A stretch of DNA of 64,000 bases from CAZEKB01 sp964512225 (GTDB lineage Bacteria; Myxococcota_A; UBA796; UBA9615): assembly GCA_964512225.1 (NCBI GenBank), contig CAZEKB010000016.1, positions 1-64,000 on the forward strand. The letters run 5' to 3'. Every line of letters starts with the position of its first letter. Position 1 is the first letter of the stretch. This document shows positions 54,800 through 63,986 of this stretch, piece after piece. The notes beneath the pieces are model-generated. The model saw only the letters and a program-made list of their open reading frames with translations. It ran no database searches and was not told where the DNA came from. The position numbers and the translations under genes were made by a program.

Positions 54800-56953
54800 G
54801 TGACGTCCCTCGATCTCCTCCACCGCGTGGTGGCCTCCGTGGTTCGGTACCGAGGGTGGGCCGTGCTCGCGGCGATCGCGATCTTCGCGGGCGGAGCGGC
54901 GGCGCTGTCGCTGCAGCCGCGGCTGTACTCCGCGCAGGTCCGCATCCTCGTGCACCCGCGCGTCCCCCGCGTGCTCGACCAGGTGAAGGACATCCAGCAG
55001 GACGTCCCCATCTACAGCCGCGCGGCGCTGGAGCAGTACTACAACACCCAGGAGGACATCCTCGGCGGCGAGAGCGTGGCGGGCATGGTCGTGGACCAGT
55101 GGGACCTGGCGACCAACCCCGACTGGTCCGGCACGCTCGATCCGGCCGAGCCCGCGCCCGACCCCGACGTCCTGCGATCACGCGCCGTGTCCTCGCTCAT
55201 GGAGGCGACGCAGCTCACCCGGTCGCCCCAGAGCACGATCCTCGAGCTGACCGTCACGAGCCTCGATCCGAAGCTGTCCGCGGGGCTCGCCGGGGGCCTC
55301 GCGCAGGCCTACAAGGACTACTCCCAGGCCCTTCGCCTCGACCTCACTCGCGACGCGTCCACCTGGCTGCTCGACCAGGTCGACTCCCAGCGCGCGCAGC
55401 TCGAGACGAGCGAGCAGGCGCTTCAGGACTTCCGCGCCGAGCAGGGGCTGCAGTCGATCTCCATCAGCGAGTGGCGGAACAGCATCGCCGAGGAGGCGGC
55501 CGAGCTGACGACCGCCGTGGCCGTCGCCGAGCGGGCTCGCACCACGTCGCAGGCCCGCACCGAGGGGCTCGCCCGGTGGTCGGAGGGCGGCCGGGCCCTG
55601 TCCGACCACCCGCTCGTGGCCGAGGACACGATGGTGCGATCGCTGAAGCTCGCGATCATCGAGCTCGAACGCAAGGGCGCGCGGGCCAGCAACCGCTACG
55701 GGGACAAGTTCCCGGCGCGGCTCGCCGACAGCGAGGAGCTCGAGCTGCTGCGGGGGCGGCTCGCGACCGAGGTGGCCCGCGTGGTGGCGGGCATCGAGTC
55801 GAAGCACGCCCAGATCGTCCAGGAGGAGGCCCTGCTCAAGGATCGCCTCGCGTCCCAGAGCCGCCGCGCCACGGAGCTGGGCGCGCTGGAGGTGGAGTAC
55901 AACCGGCGGCGGCGCATCGCGGACACCAACGCCAACCTGTACCAGCAGGTCCTGCGCCGAGCGAAGGAGACGGAGCTCTCCCAGAATATCGACGCGTCGA
56001 ACATCAACGTGCTGCACGAGCCCCAGGTGCCCGAGCACCCGTCGCACCCGCGGGTGCTGCTGGCGATGCTGATGATCGCGATGCTCGCCGGGGCGGGGGC
56101 GCTGGGCACCGCGCTGCTGCTCGAGACGCTCGACTCGCGGCTCAAGAGCCCCCACGACATCGAGCAGCTCTTCGGCCTCCAGCCGATCGGGATCGTGCCG
56201 TCCGTGAACATGACGGGCACGCACGAGGTCTTCGCGGGCCGCGCCCAGCAGTCGGCCGCGGCGGAGTGCTTGCGGTCGATCCGCACGAACCTGATGTTCG
56301 CGGGCAAGGCCCGTCCCCTGCGGCGGCTGCTCGTCACGTCGGGGAGCCCCGGCGAGGGCAAGACGACGCTGTGCGCCAACCTGGGCGCCACGATGGCGCT
56401 CGCGGGCAACCGGGTGCTGGTCGTCGACACGGACATGCGCCGGCCCCGGATCCACCGGGCCTTCGGCGTCGACACCGGGCCCGGCCTCTCCCACGTCCTC
56501 ATCGGCGACCGCGAGCTGCGCGAGGTGATCGTCAAGAGCGAGATCGACGGCCTGCACCTCGTGCGCTGCGGGACCCCGCCGCACAACCCCGCCGAGCTGC
56601 TCGACAGCGACGCCTTCGCGGCCGTACTGGACCGGCTCTCGGAGATGTACGACTACGTGCTGCTGGACTCGCCGCCGATCCTCGCGGTGACCGACGCCAG
56701 CATCCTCGCCCAGAAGGTGGACGGGACGCTGCTGGTCGTGCGCGTGGGCCAGACCGAGCGCCGCCGCCTGCGGGCCGCGCTGCGCACCCTGGAGAGCGTC
56801 GACGCGGATCTCGTGGGCCTCGTCTGCAACGACCTGAGCTCCTCCGGCCGGGGCTACGGCTACGGGTACGGCTACGGGTACGGCTACGGGTACGGCTACG
56901 GGTACGGCGCCGACGAAGACGACGTCGAGCCCCCGAAGCGCCGTCGGGCCTGA
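54800..56953 (+). CDS. Polysaccharide biosynthesis tyrosine autokinase (Wzc-like)
   Basis: About 717 residues from GTG 54800 (TTG 54758 in frame also possible). Wzz-type N-terminal domain with a membrane helix (about 20-40) and a second (about 415-435), separated by a coiled-coil region. The C-terminal BY-kinase has Walker A GSPGEGKTTLCANLG, Walker A' VLVVDTDMRRPR and Walker B YDYVLLDSPPIL. The tail ends with nine Gly-Tyr units, a likely autophosphorylation cluster. It controls chain length or export of exopolysaccharide. First of the operon; a GGAGG-GGCACG-CCTCC hairpin lies before the GTG start. Confidence 0.92.
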   Translation: MTSLDLLHRVVASVVRYRGWAVLAAIAIFAGGAAALSLQPRLYSAQVRILVHPRVPRVLDQVKDIQQDVPIYSRAALEQYYNTQEDILGGESVAGMVVDQWDLATNPDWSGTLDPAEPAPDPDVLRSRAVSSLMEATQLTRSPQSTILELTVTSLDPKLSAGLAGGLAQAYKDYSQALRLDLTRDASTWLLDQVDSQRAQLETSEQALQDFRAEQGLQSISISEWRNSIAEEAAELTTAVAVAERARTTSQARTEGLARWSEGGRALSDHPLVAEDTMVRSLKLAIIELERKGARASNRYGDKFPARLADSEELELLRGRLATEVARVVAGIESKHAQIVQEEALLKDRLASQSRRATELGALEVEYNRRRRIADTNANLYQQVLRRAKETELSQNIDASNINVLHEPQVPEHPSHPRVLLAMLMIAMLAGAGALGTALLLETLDSRLKSPHDIEQLFGLQPIGIVPSVNMTGTHEVFAGRAQQSAAAECLRSIRTNLMFAGKARPLRRLLVTSGSPGEGKTTLCANLGATMALAGNRVLVVDTDMRRPRIHRAFGVDTGPGLSHVLIGDRELREVIVKSEIDGLHLVRCGTPPHNPAELLDSDAFAAVLDRLSEMYDYVLLDSPPILAVTDASILAQKVDGTLLVVRVGQTERRRLRAALRTLESVDADLVGLVCNDLSSSGRGYGYGYGYGYGYGYGYGYGADEDDVEPPKRRRA
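56852..56905 (+). repeat. GGCTAC/GGGTAC hexamer repeat coding (Gly-Tyr)9
   Basis: Nine in-frame hexamers, mostly alternating GGCTAC and GGGTAC (12-bp period), code (GY)9 at the tail of the tyrosine autokinase. Such pure repeats slip easily, so tyrosine number may vary between strains. In Wzc-type kinases the C-terminal tyrosine cluster is phosphorylated. Confidence 0.85.
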
Positions 56954-56963
56954 CGCCGGTCCG

Positions 56964-59900
56964 ATGCTCGCCCGTCTGCTCCTCGCGCTCGCGCTGATGG
57001 GGTCGAGCCCGGCCGCCGCGTCCCCGTGGTCGCGGCCCGGGGGCGACGCCTGGGGCAGCGGCGCGGTCGGGGGCAGCGGCGCGATCACGGGGGCGCTCGA
57101 GGACACCCCCGGGCAGCGGTTCTCCATCGCCTCGCCGGAGGTCGCGACCGCCGACGGTCTGCTCACGCCGGACGGGTCCGCGCTCCTCATGCCCTCCCGC
57201 GGCCGCGTCACCGCGTTCGATCTCGACGGCGGGGTGCTCTGGACCAGCCCGACGCTCGGCGCGACCCACGTGGTCGAGGTGGTCGACCTGCTCGGGACCG
57301 GCCGCGCCCAGGTGCTGGTGGCGGACGCGGGCATCGGCGGCGGGATCCACCTGCTCGACCTCGCGACCGGCGCCGCCTTGTGGTCCTTCACAGACCTCGC
57401 GTTCGGCTCCGGCGTGGACCCGCGAGAGGTCGCGCGCGCGGACTTCGACGGAGACGGCGTCGACGAGATCGCGTTCACGGGCTGGATCTACGGAGCCCAC
57501 GACGTGCACCTCGTGGATCTGTCGACGGCCGACGGCGCCCCCCGGGAGACGTCCGCGCCCCTGTCCGGGTCCTTCCTGGGCCTCACCGAGCTCGTGGCGG
57601 TCGACGCCCTCGACGAGCCCGGCGTGGAGATCGTCGTCCCGATGAGCACCGACCTCGACGTGGTCCGGACCTGCGGATCGACGGACGTCGGGGCGTTCTG
57701 CGACTCCGTCGACGGGACCGTGTGCCTCTGCGGGGTCGCCCTGCTGACCGACGTATGGGCCGGCCGGGCCTTCCCTCGGCCCCGCCCCGCGGACGTCGAC
57801 GCCGACGGCCTCGAGGAGCTCGTGATCGTCAACGAGATCCCCACGTGGGACCGCGGCTTCGGCGTCCTCAGCGTCGCGGACGCCCTCGCCGGGGGCCGCC
57901 TCGACCGCTGGTACTACGACTACGGCGCGGGCTCGTCGCTCCCCCTCGGGGTGGCGGCGGAGTGGGACTCCGCGGTCGTCGTGAGCGTGTTCGACGCGGG
58001 CGCCGACGAAGCGGGCCTCGACGGTGCGCCCCTCGACGACGGCCTCTCCAACCCCGGGGGCTGGACCGTGGGCGTGTTCGACGCGGCCGACGGCGCCCTC
58101 CTCGCGGCTCTGGACGACGCGCTCGCGATCGGCGTCGCCGACGTCGACGGGGACGGCGAGCCCGAGCTGGTGGTCGAGCCGACGACGGGGCGGGCCCTCG
58201 CCGGGGAGCTGGGGGTGTGGGACCTCGCCTGCGACCCCGACTGTGCCTGGGTGGCCGCGGGGTCGGTGATCGAAGGCGGCGGCGTCCGGTACCCCGAGCG
58301 GTTCGACGTGTCCGGAGTGCCCCCGCGGGCCCTGTACGACGTCGACGGTCGGCTGCTCGTATGGTCCGGGGACGAGCTGATCCCGGTGCGGGTGGGGGCC
58401 GGCGCCGACACGCCGATCCCCGTGGGGCCGGACGACGCGCTCGTGGACGTCGCGGGCGGCACGATCGCCGTGCTCGAGGGGGCGGTGACCGTCCGGGCCC
58501 ACGCGGCCGACGGGACCCCCCGCGGGGCCGCCTTCCCCGTCCTCCCCGACGCTCCCCCGCGGTGGCTCACCGCGCCCGCCGACGATCGGGCCGCGCCCCT
58601 CGTGGACGCCCACCTGTACGCGACCACGCAGGAGCCGTCCGAGCGCGCGGACGCCGACCACCGGCTGGGCGACGGGGTGCTGCTGGTCGACGATCTCGAC
58701 GGGGACGGGGCCCCCGACGCCGTGGTCTGGACCGGGGACGAGGGCGGGGTCGAGGTCGCCCGCGTCGAGCTGGATCCCGATCCCACCACGCGCTGGACCG
58801 CGGCGGCGGGACCCGCCGGGTACGCCGTGCACAACCCCTGGACCGCGACGGTGGGCGACGTGAACCACGACGGCGTGGCGGACGTCGTGCTGGACCTGCG
58901 TCGCGGCTTCGACTCGATCTCGCTGGTGCTCGACGGCGCCGACGGGAGCGAGCTGCACCGGGCCGAGCTCGCGAACCGCCGCAGCTTCTTCGTGCCCCCG
59001 CTGCTCATCGACCTCGACGACGACGCGGACCCGGAGCTCGTGCGGGTGGCCGAGCGGGCGGTGTCGGTCTTCGAGATCGGGGTCGCCGAGCCCACGGCCG
59101 AGCTGCCGACGTCGGACTTCGTCGTGCGCGGGCTGTGGCACGACCTCGACGCCGACGGGTCCCCCGAGCTGCTCGGGGCGATGAGCTTCCAGGCCGACCG
59201 GCAGGAGCTGGCCGCCTACCGGCTCGTCCCCGCCCTCGAGCCGCTGTGGGAGGTCACCGACCTGCGGGGGCCCGCGGACGTGGAGCAGGCGATCGCCCGG
59301 GTCGGCGAGAGCGTGTCGTGGATCTCCGCGGACGGCTCGCTCGAGCTGCGATCGACGGCGGACGGGAGTCGGCTGCCCGGCTGGCCCCTGGAGCTCGCGC
59401 GGGGCGAGGTCGGCGCGGGCGGGGCTCCGCTCACGGCGCAGGTGGTGCTCGACATCGACGGGGACGACGCCCTCGAGGTGGTCGTGGGCGCGAAGGACGG
59501 CTGGGTCTACGCCGTGGACATCGCCGAGCCGTCCCTCGATTGGCGGATCTTCGTCGGGGCCCGGGTCGTGAACCTGGCCGCCGCCGACGTGGACGGGGAC
59601 GACCGCCTCGAGCTCCTCGTGGCGGCGGACGACGGGACCGCCCGCGTGATCGACGGGCTCGGAGTGGACGTGACCATCACGTCCCCGGATCCCGCGGACT
59701 GCGTCAAGACGTCGCCGCTGCTCCTCCGGGGGACCTCCCGCGGGGTCGACGGCGTGCGGATGGAGGTCGCGGGGCGGTCCGTCGAGGCGGAGCTCGCGGA
59801 CGACGGCGCGTGGACGGGATCCGTGGCGTTCCCCCTGGTGGGAGGGCTGATCGAGGTGGTGGCCGTGGGGACCCGGGACGGCGTCGACGCGGCGTTCGAC

Positions 59901-60176
59901 GCGCGCCTGCTCCCGTCCCACGAAGACGGCGACGGGGACGGCACGACCGCCTGCGGAGGCGACTGCGACGACGCCGATCCCGCGCGGTCGCCCGACTTCG
60001 AAGAACTCGTGTGCGACGGCATCGACAACGACTGCGAGCCGTCGACGGGGGACGGCGAGTGCGCCGATCCCGAGGATCCGGGCTGCGGCTGCGGCTGTGA
60101 CGGCGCGCGCGGGGGAGCTCCGGCGGCCGCGGCCCTGCTCGCGATCGCGGCGGCGGGCTGGAGGCGACGGTGGTGA
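56964..60176 (+). CDS. VCBS-repeat secreted protein with MYXO-CTERM-like end
   Basis: 1070 residues. Sec signal peptide (about 1-20, SSPAAASPW). A propeller of VCBS/FG-GAP repeats follows (ADFDGDGVDEIAFTG, VADVDGDGEPELVV, VGDVNHDGVADVVL, DIDGDDALEVVVGAKDG). About residues 1000-1050 hold a MopE-type CDGIDNDCEPSTGDG. The last 35 residues (DPGCGCGCDGARGG, a hydrophobic stretch, then WRRRW) resemble the MYXO-CTERM sorting signal, implying surface anchoring. Embedded in an exopolysaccharide operon, 10 bp after the autokinase, and overlaps the next gene. Ligand unknown. Confidence 0.85.
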   Translation: MLARLLLALALMGSSPAAASPWSRPGGDAWGSGAVGGSGAITGALEDTPGQRFSIASPEVATADGLLTPDGSALLMPSRGRVTAFDLDGGVLWTSPTLGATHVVEVVDLLGTGRAQVLVADAGIGGGIHLLDLATGAALWSFTDLAFGSGVDPREVARADFDGDGVDEIAFTGWIYGAHDVHLVDLSTADGAPRETSAPLSGSFLGLTELVAVDALDEPGVEIVVPMSTDLDVVRTCGSTDVGAFCDSVDGTVCLCGVALLTDVWAGRAFPRPRPADVDADGLEELVIVNEIPTWDRGFGVLSVADALAGGRLDRWYYDYGAGSSLPLGVAAEWDSAVVVSVFDAGADEAGLDGAPLDDGLSNPGGWTVGVFDAADGALLAALDDALAIGVADVDGDGEPELVVEPTTGRALAGELGVWDLACDPDCAWVAAGSVIEGGGVRYPERFDVSGVPPRALYDVDGRLLVWSGDELIPVRVGAGADTPIPVGPDDALVDVAGGTIAVLEGAVTVRAHAADGTPRGAAFPVLPDAPPRWLTAPADDRAAPLVDAHLYATTQEPSERADADHRLGDGVLLVDDLDGDGAPDAVVWTGDEGGVEVARVELDPDPTTRWTAAAGPAGYAVHNPWTATVGDVNHDGVADVVLDLRRGFDSISLVLDGADGSELHRAELANRRSFFVPPLLIDLDDDADPELVRVAERAVSVFEIGVAEPTAELPTSDFVVRGLWHDLDADGSPELLGAMSFQADRQELAAYRLVPALEPLWEVTDLRGPADVEQAIARVGESVSWISADGSLELRSTADGSRLPGWPLELARGEVGAGGAPLTAQVVLDIDGDDALEVVVGAKDGWVYAVDIAEPSLDWRIFVGARVVNLAAADVDGDDRLELLVAADDGTARVIDGLGVDVTITSPDPADCVKTSPLLLRGTSRGVDGVRMEVAGRSVEAELADDGAWTGSVAFPLVGGLIEVVAVGTRDGVDAAFDARLLPSHEDGDGDGTTACGGDCDDADPARSPDFEELVCDGIDNDCEPSTGDGECADPEDPGCGCGCDGARGGAPAAAALLAIAAAGWRRRW

Positions 60177-61564
60177 GGGTGGCGCTGGCGTGCGCGCTCG
60201 TGACCGTCGGCGTGGCCGTCGGCGCGCTGGGGGCGTATCGGCCGGCCACGCTCGGGGTCCTCCTGGTGGCGGGGTTCGTCGCGATGCCGATCGCGCGGAA
60301 CCTCGGGCGTCGGCCCCTCGTGGAGATCGCGGTGCTCGGCGTCCTCGCCCTGCACGCCGTCAACCTCGTGCGCGGGATGTGGTTCGCCAAGGACCTCTGG
60401 CTCTTCGACACCGGTCGCTTGCCCGCGACCCTGTTCGTCGGCGCCGTGCTGGTCGCCGGGGCCCACGACCGGCTCCTGCGGGGCCCGGCGCGCGCGGCCG
60501 TGGGTCCGGTCCTCGTCTTCTTCGTATGGTCCGGCATCAGCGGTCTGGCGGGCATCGACCCGTTCCACTCCTTCTTCCACACGGGTTGGCTCGCGCTGAT
60601 GGTGATCATCATCGGGGCGGCGATGTCGCTCTTCGACTCGCCGCGCGAGTTCTGGGGGGCGTGGCTGCGGGGGCTGGTCGTGGTGGGTGCGCTGAGCCTC
60701 GGGGCCTCGCTGGTGGCGATCGCCTCCGGTCTCGAGCCCGCGGCGGCGTTCCGCGGGGTCGGGTTCACCGAGCGCCCCGGCTACCAGGGCCTCTTCTTCT
60801 CGCCGAACTACCTCGGCATCCACGCCTGCATCACGATCGGCGCGGCCATGGGCCTCGCGGCGCTCGAGGGGCGGACGGGCCGCTGGTTCGGGCCCGTCCT
60901 CCTGCTGTGCCTCCTCTGCTCGGTGCTCTGCGCCTCGCGGGCGGCCCTGCTGGGGACGTCGCTGGGCCTCGTGAGCTGGGCGGCCCACTCGTGGTCGGAC
61001 GCCCGTCGGCGCCGGGTGGGGCTCGCCGTCATCGTCTCGGCGATGTTCGTGGGGGTGGGGCTGCAGTCGGGGGTGGGGCGCACGGGCTTCGAGCGCCTCG
61101 CGGGCACCGGCGACCTCATGGACGAGGGCAAGGAGCCCCGGCAGATCATCTGGGCGAGCTACCTGCGGCGGTACGTCGAGCGGCCCGTGTTCGGGATCGG
61201 GTTCCAGATCTACGGCACACAGGGCGATCGATCGGTCCTCCGGGAGCTGGGCCGGCCGATGACGTCGCACTCGGTGCTGGTCGAGTACGGGCTGACGACC
61301 GGCGTGCCGGGGACCCTGCTCTTCCTGTGGATCCTGTGGGGGATCGGCCGGGGCCTGGCCACGCCCGAGGGACGACGCTGCCTGCCGAGCATCGGGCTGT
61401 TCTGGATGGCGACCGCGCCCAGCTACCTGTTCGACACGATGGGCACCGCGCCCTCCCAGCCCGCGACCTGGCCGCTCCTGGTGATGGTCCTCACCGCCCG
61501 GGGGTTCGCGGGTCTGCCCGCCGTCGAGCAGGAGCCGACCCTCGCCCTCGTGAAGGCCGCGTGA
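60173..61564 (+). CDS. O-antigen ligase / Wzy-like membrane protein
   Basis: About 463 residues, 11-12 membrane helices. A large loop sits before the last helices, and PNYLGIHACITIGAA, RAALLGTSLGLVSW and SYLRRYVERPVFGIGFQIYG fit the O-antigen ligase/polymerase (Wzy_C) family. It joins or polymerises saccharide units at the inner membrane. GTG 60173 overlaps the previous stop as GTGA with GGAGG 8 nt upstream; GTG 60170 is also in frame. Part of the exopolysaccharide operon. Polymerase versus ligase cannot be decided. Confidence 0.85.
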   Translation: MRVALACALVTVGVAVGALGAYRPATLGVLLVAGFVAMPIARNLGRRPLVEIAVLGVLALHAVNLVRGMWFAKDLWLFDTGRLPATLFVGAVLVAGAHDRLLRGPARAAVGPVLVFFVWSGISGLAGIDPFHSFFHTGWLALMVIIIGAAMSLFDSPREFWGAWLRGLVVVGALSLGASLVAIASGLEPAAAFRGVGFTERPGYQGLFFSPNYLGIHACITIGAAMGLAALEGRTGRWFGPVLLLCLLCSVLCASRAALLGTSLGLVSWAAHSWSDARRRRVGLAVIVSAMFVGVGLQSGVGRTGFERLAGTGDLMDEGKEPRQIIWASYLRRYVERPVFGIGFQIYGTQGDRSVLRELGRPMTSHSVLVEYGLTTGVPGTLLFLWILWGIGRGLATPEGRRCLPSIGLFWMATAPSYLFDTMGTAPSQPATWPLLVMVLTARGFAGLPAVEQEPTLALVKAA

Positions 61565-61580
61565 AGAGGAGATGTCGACG

Positions 61581-62735
61581 ATGCGAGTGACGTTCGTCCT
61601 GCCGACCCTGGGCCACCCCCGCCACCGCAAGCGGATGGAGGCCCTGCGCCGCCTCGGCGTCGACGTGCGCGTGCTGGCGTTCGAGCGGGAGGGGCAGCTC
61701 GGCACGCTGCCGGACGGGGCGGTGTCGCTGGGCGTGATCGCCAACGAGGAGTTCGCCCGCCGGGGAGCCGTCTACGCCCGAGCCCTGCGGACGATCCGAC
61801 GCGCCGCCCGCGGCAGCGACGCCGTGTACACGTTCGGGGTGGACCTCCTCGCGCTCGTCCGGGCGGCGCTCACGGGGCTGCGTCGCCGCCCGGCGCTGGC
61901 GACCGAGGTCGGCGACATCACCGCGATCCTCGTGGAGCAGGGCAGGCGGGGGCGGGTCGCGCGCCGACTGGAGCGGATGGTGCTGGGGAGCGACGCGCTG
62001 CTGGTGGCGACGTCGCCCGCGTACGTCTCGAACTTCTACGTGGGGATCCAGGGCCTCGACGTCGGCCGGACGATGGTGATCGAGAACAAGGTCGATCCCA
62101 CGATCACGCCCCCACCGGCGCCGGGCGTCGCGGAGGGCGGGCCGCTCCGCATCGGGTGGTTCGGGATGCTGCGGTGCGAGTACTCGTGGGCGTGCCTCCG
62201 TCGGCTCGCGGAGGAGGCGGGTCAGGACGTCGAGATCGTGCTGCGCGGCGTCCCGTACGCGGGCTGCGCGCAGCTCGCGGAGGAGGCGGCGGGGTTCGCG
62301 AACGTGCGCTACGAGGGGCGCTACCGCGTGCCCGACGAACTGCCCGGGATGTACGGCGGCGTGGACCTCTGCTGGATGGTCCACCACGACCCCGACCGGC
62401 CCTACGAGAACTGGGGCTGGGCGAGGTCGAACCGGCTGTACCAGGCGGGGTGGTTCGGGACCCCGATCGTGGGGCAGCGGGGCAAGGACGACGCGAAGCT
62501 GGTGACGGAGCACGACCTCGGGGTGGTCGTCGACGTCACGGACGTCGCGGGCACGATCGAGACCCTGAAGGCGATCGGTCCGGCCGATCTTCGCCGCTGG
62601 CGCGCCGCCCTGGGGGCGATGCCCGTCACCGCGTGGGCCCTGTCCGACGAGCACGAGGCGCTGCTCCGCCGGCTGGGGTCGGACGATCGTATGGTCGCGG
62701 AGGCCGCGCCCCGCGGCTCCCGGAGATCGACATGA
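61581..62735 (+). CDS. Glycosyltransferase (GT4-like)
   Basis: About 384 residues. Starts MRVTFVLPTLGHPRHRKRMEAL with a GT-B-type N-terminal fold. The C-terminal half contains GGPLRIGWFGMLRCEYSW and DLCWMVHHDPDRPYENWGWARSNRLYQAGWFGTPIVG, the nucleotide-sugar-binding region. ATG 61581 is preferred because GAGGAG lies about 9 nt upstream; ATG 61572 is in frame. Sixteen bases after the O-antigen-ligase-like gene, so it adds a sugar in the same exopolysaccharide pathway. Donor and acceptor unknown. Confidence 0.83.
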   Translation: MRVTFVLPTLGHPRHRKRMEALRRLGVDVRVLAFEREGQLGTLPDGAVSLGVIANEEFARRGAVYARALRTIRRAARGSDAVYTFGVDLLALVRAALTGLRRRPALATEVGDITAILVEQGRRGRVARRLERMVLGSDALLVATSPAYVSNFYVGIQGLDVGRTMVIENKVDPTITPPPAPGVAEGGPLRIGWFGMLRCEYSWACLRRLAEEAGQDVEIVLRGVPYAGCAQLAEEAAGFANVRYEGRYRVPDELPGMYGGVDLCWMVHHDPDRPYENWGWARSNRLYQAGWFGTPIVGQRGKDDAKLVTEHDLGVVVDVTDVAGTIETLKAIGPADLRRWRAALGAMPVTAWALSDEHEALLRRLGSDDRMVAEAAPRGSRRST

Positions 62736-63031
62736 CAGACACCCAGTTCAAGACCCTGCGCACGCTCCTCGCCCTCGTCGCCCTCGGGCTCTTCGCCGTC
62801 GCGGGGACCAACTTGGTGGGCGAGGCCGTGCCGTCCGCGTACGCGGGCGACGCCAAGTGGACCTGCTACGTCGCCGACCGCCTCAGCGATCCGGGCGACG
62901 CCGAGGAGTGGAAGGGCGCGCGTCAGACGACGAAGACGCTCAACTTCATCGCCGCCGACGTGCCCGCCGGGAACATCATCAGCTTCCCCCTCGGCAACGG
63001 CGGCGACGTCCACGTCGTCTGCATCAAGTAG
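62732..63031 (+). CDS. Small exported protein of the exopolysaccharide operon
   Basis: 99 residues. N-terminal hydrophobic segment (TLLALVALGLFAVAGTNLVG) and AYA cleavage-like site (about 38) give a probable mature protein of ~60 residues starting GDAKWTCYVADRL. Two cysteines (WTCYV, VVCIK) may form a disulfide. No family recognised. ATG overlaps the glycosyltransferase stop (ATGA), so it is co-translated with the operon. It ends 8 bp inside the convergent methyltransferase gene. Function unknown. Confidence 0.72.
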   Translation: MTDTQFKTLRTLLALVALGLFAVAGTNLVGEAVPSAYAGDAKWTCYVADRLSDPGDAEEWKGARQTTKTLNFIAADVPAGNIISFPLGNGGDVHVVCIK

Positions 63032-63986
63032 GCCCGAAGGGCTTCCTCAGCACGAAGCAGATCCGGTCGAGGAACAGCTCCTCGAGCACCGGCAGCCGCG
63101 CGGGGATCGCGAACGCCAGGCGCAGCGCGCGAAACACCCGCCGCGAGGCCCGTCGTCCGGACGTGAGGATCGGCGCGCGGTTCTGGCTCACGACCTTCCA
63201 GGGCAGCTCCCGGAGGATCCGCCGGAACCGACGGACCGTGATGCCGTTCAGGCTCGGGAGCCGCCGCGACGGGGGCAGATCGGGGGACGTCAGGGCGTAC
63301 CAGGACGCGGCTTCGCCCCGCTCCGCGTGGATCTCGTGCACGGCCCGCGCGAGCGTCGCCCCGGAGAAGACCCAGTGCAGCGCGGGCAGCTTCGTCGTGA
63401 ACGTGAGGTGGGCCTCGAGCGGCTGGAAGTATTGGGGGAACACCACGAGCAGGCGCCCGCCCGGCCTCAGCACGCGGAAGCACTCGCGCATTGCCGCGGC
63501 CACGTCGTTCACGTGCTCGAGCACGTCCGTCGACACCACGAAGCCGAAGGTGTCGCTCTCGTAGGGGAGGGCCTCGGCGTACCCCGTCGCGAACTCGGCC
63601 TCGACGCCCATCGTCTCGGCGAACCGCCCCGCTGCCTCGGCGTACTCCTCGCGGATGTCGATCCCGCAGACCCTCCCGAAGCCGTACCGCTCCTTCCAGC
63701 GGACGAGGCGTCCGCCGGTGAAGCAGCCCAGATCCAGCACGGACGCGCCGCGGAACGCGTCCGCGGGCACCCTCGCGAACCACTTGTCCACCCACGACAT
63801 CGCGCCTTCGAGGTCGTACCGGAACCGCGCGCTGCGGAGCTGGATCTGCTCGCGCTCGTCCGCCCCCGCTTCGACGTACGCGGGCTGGTCGAACACCTCC
63901 TGCAGGGCCGGGTCTCCCGCGCGCGGGGCGGACGGGAACGCCTTCATCAGCGTCTTCGCGGTGGTCTTGGGCAGGTCGAGCATCAC
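63024..63986 (-). CDS. SAM-dependent methyltransferase (type 11)
   Basis: 320 residues. A class I methyltransferase fold begins near residue 75 with motif I GASVLDLGCFTGGRL (SAM binding), motif II CGIDIRE, and later VVSTDVLEHVNDVAAAMRECFRVLRPGGRLLVVFP typical of Methyltransf_11. No membrane helix; the C-terminal part is basic (RRASRRVFRALRLAFAIP). Either of two consecutive ATG codons (63986 or 63983) could be the start; upstream sequence is cut by the window end. Convergent with the exopolysaccharide operon; it may methylate a sugar or lipid precursor, but this is inferred. Confidence 0.87.
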   Translation of the reverse strand: MMLDLPKTTAKTLMKAFPSAPRAGDPALQEVFDQPAYVEAGADEREQIQLRSARFRYDLEGAMSWVDKWFARVPADAFRGASVLDLGCFTGGRLVRWKERYGFGRVCGIDIREEYAEAAGRFAETMGVEAEFATGYAEALPYESDTFGFVVSTDVLEHVNDVAAAMRECFRVLRPGGRLLVVFPQYFQPLEAHLTFTTKLPALHWVFSGATLARAVHEIHAERGEAASWYALTSPDLPPSRRLPSLNGITVRRFRRILRELPWKVVSQNRAPILTSGRRASRRVFRALRLAFAIPARLPVLEELFLDRICFVLRKPFGPT

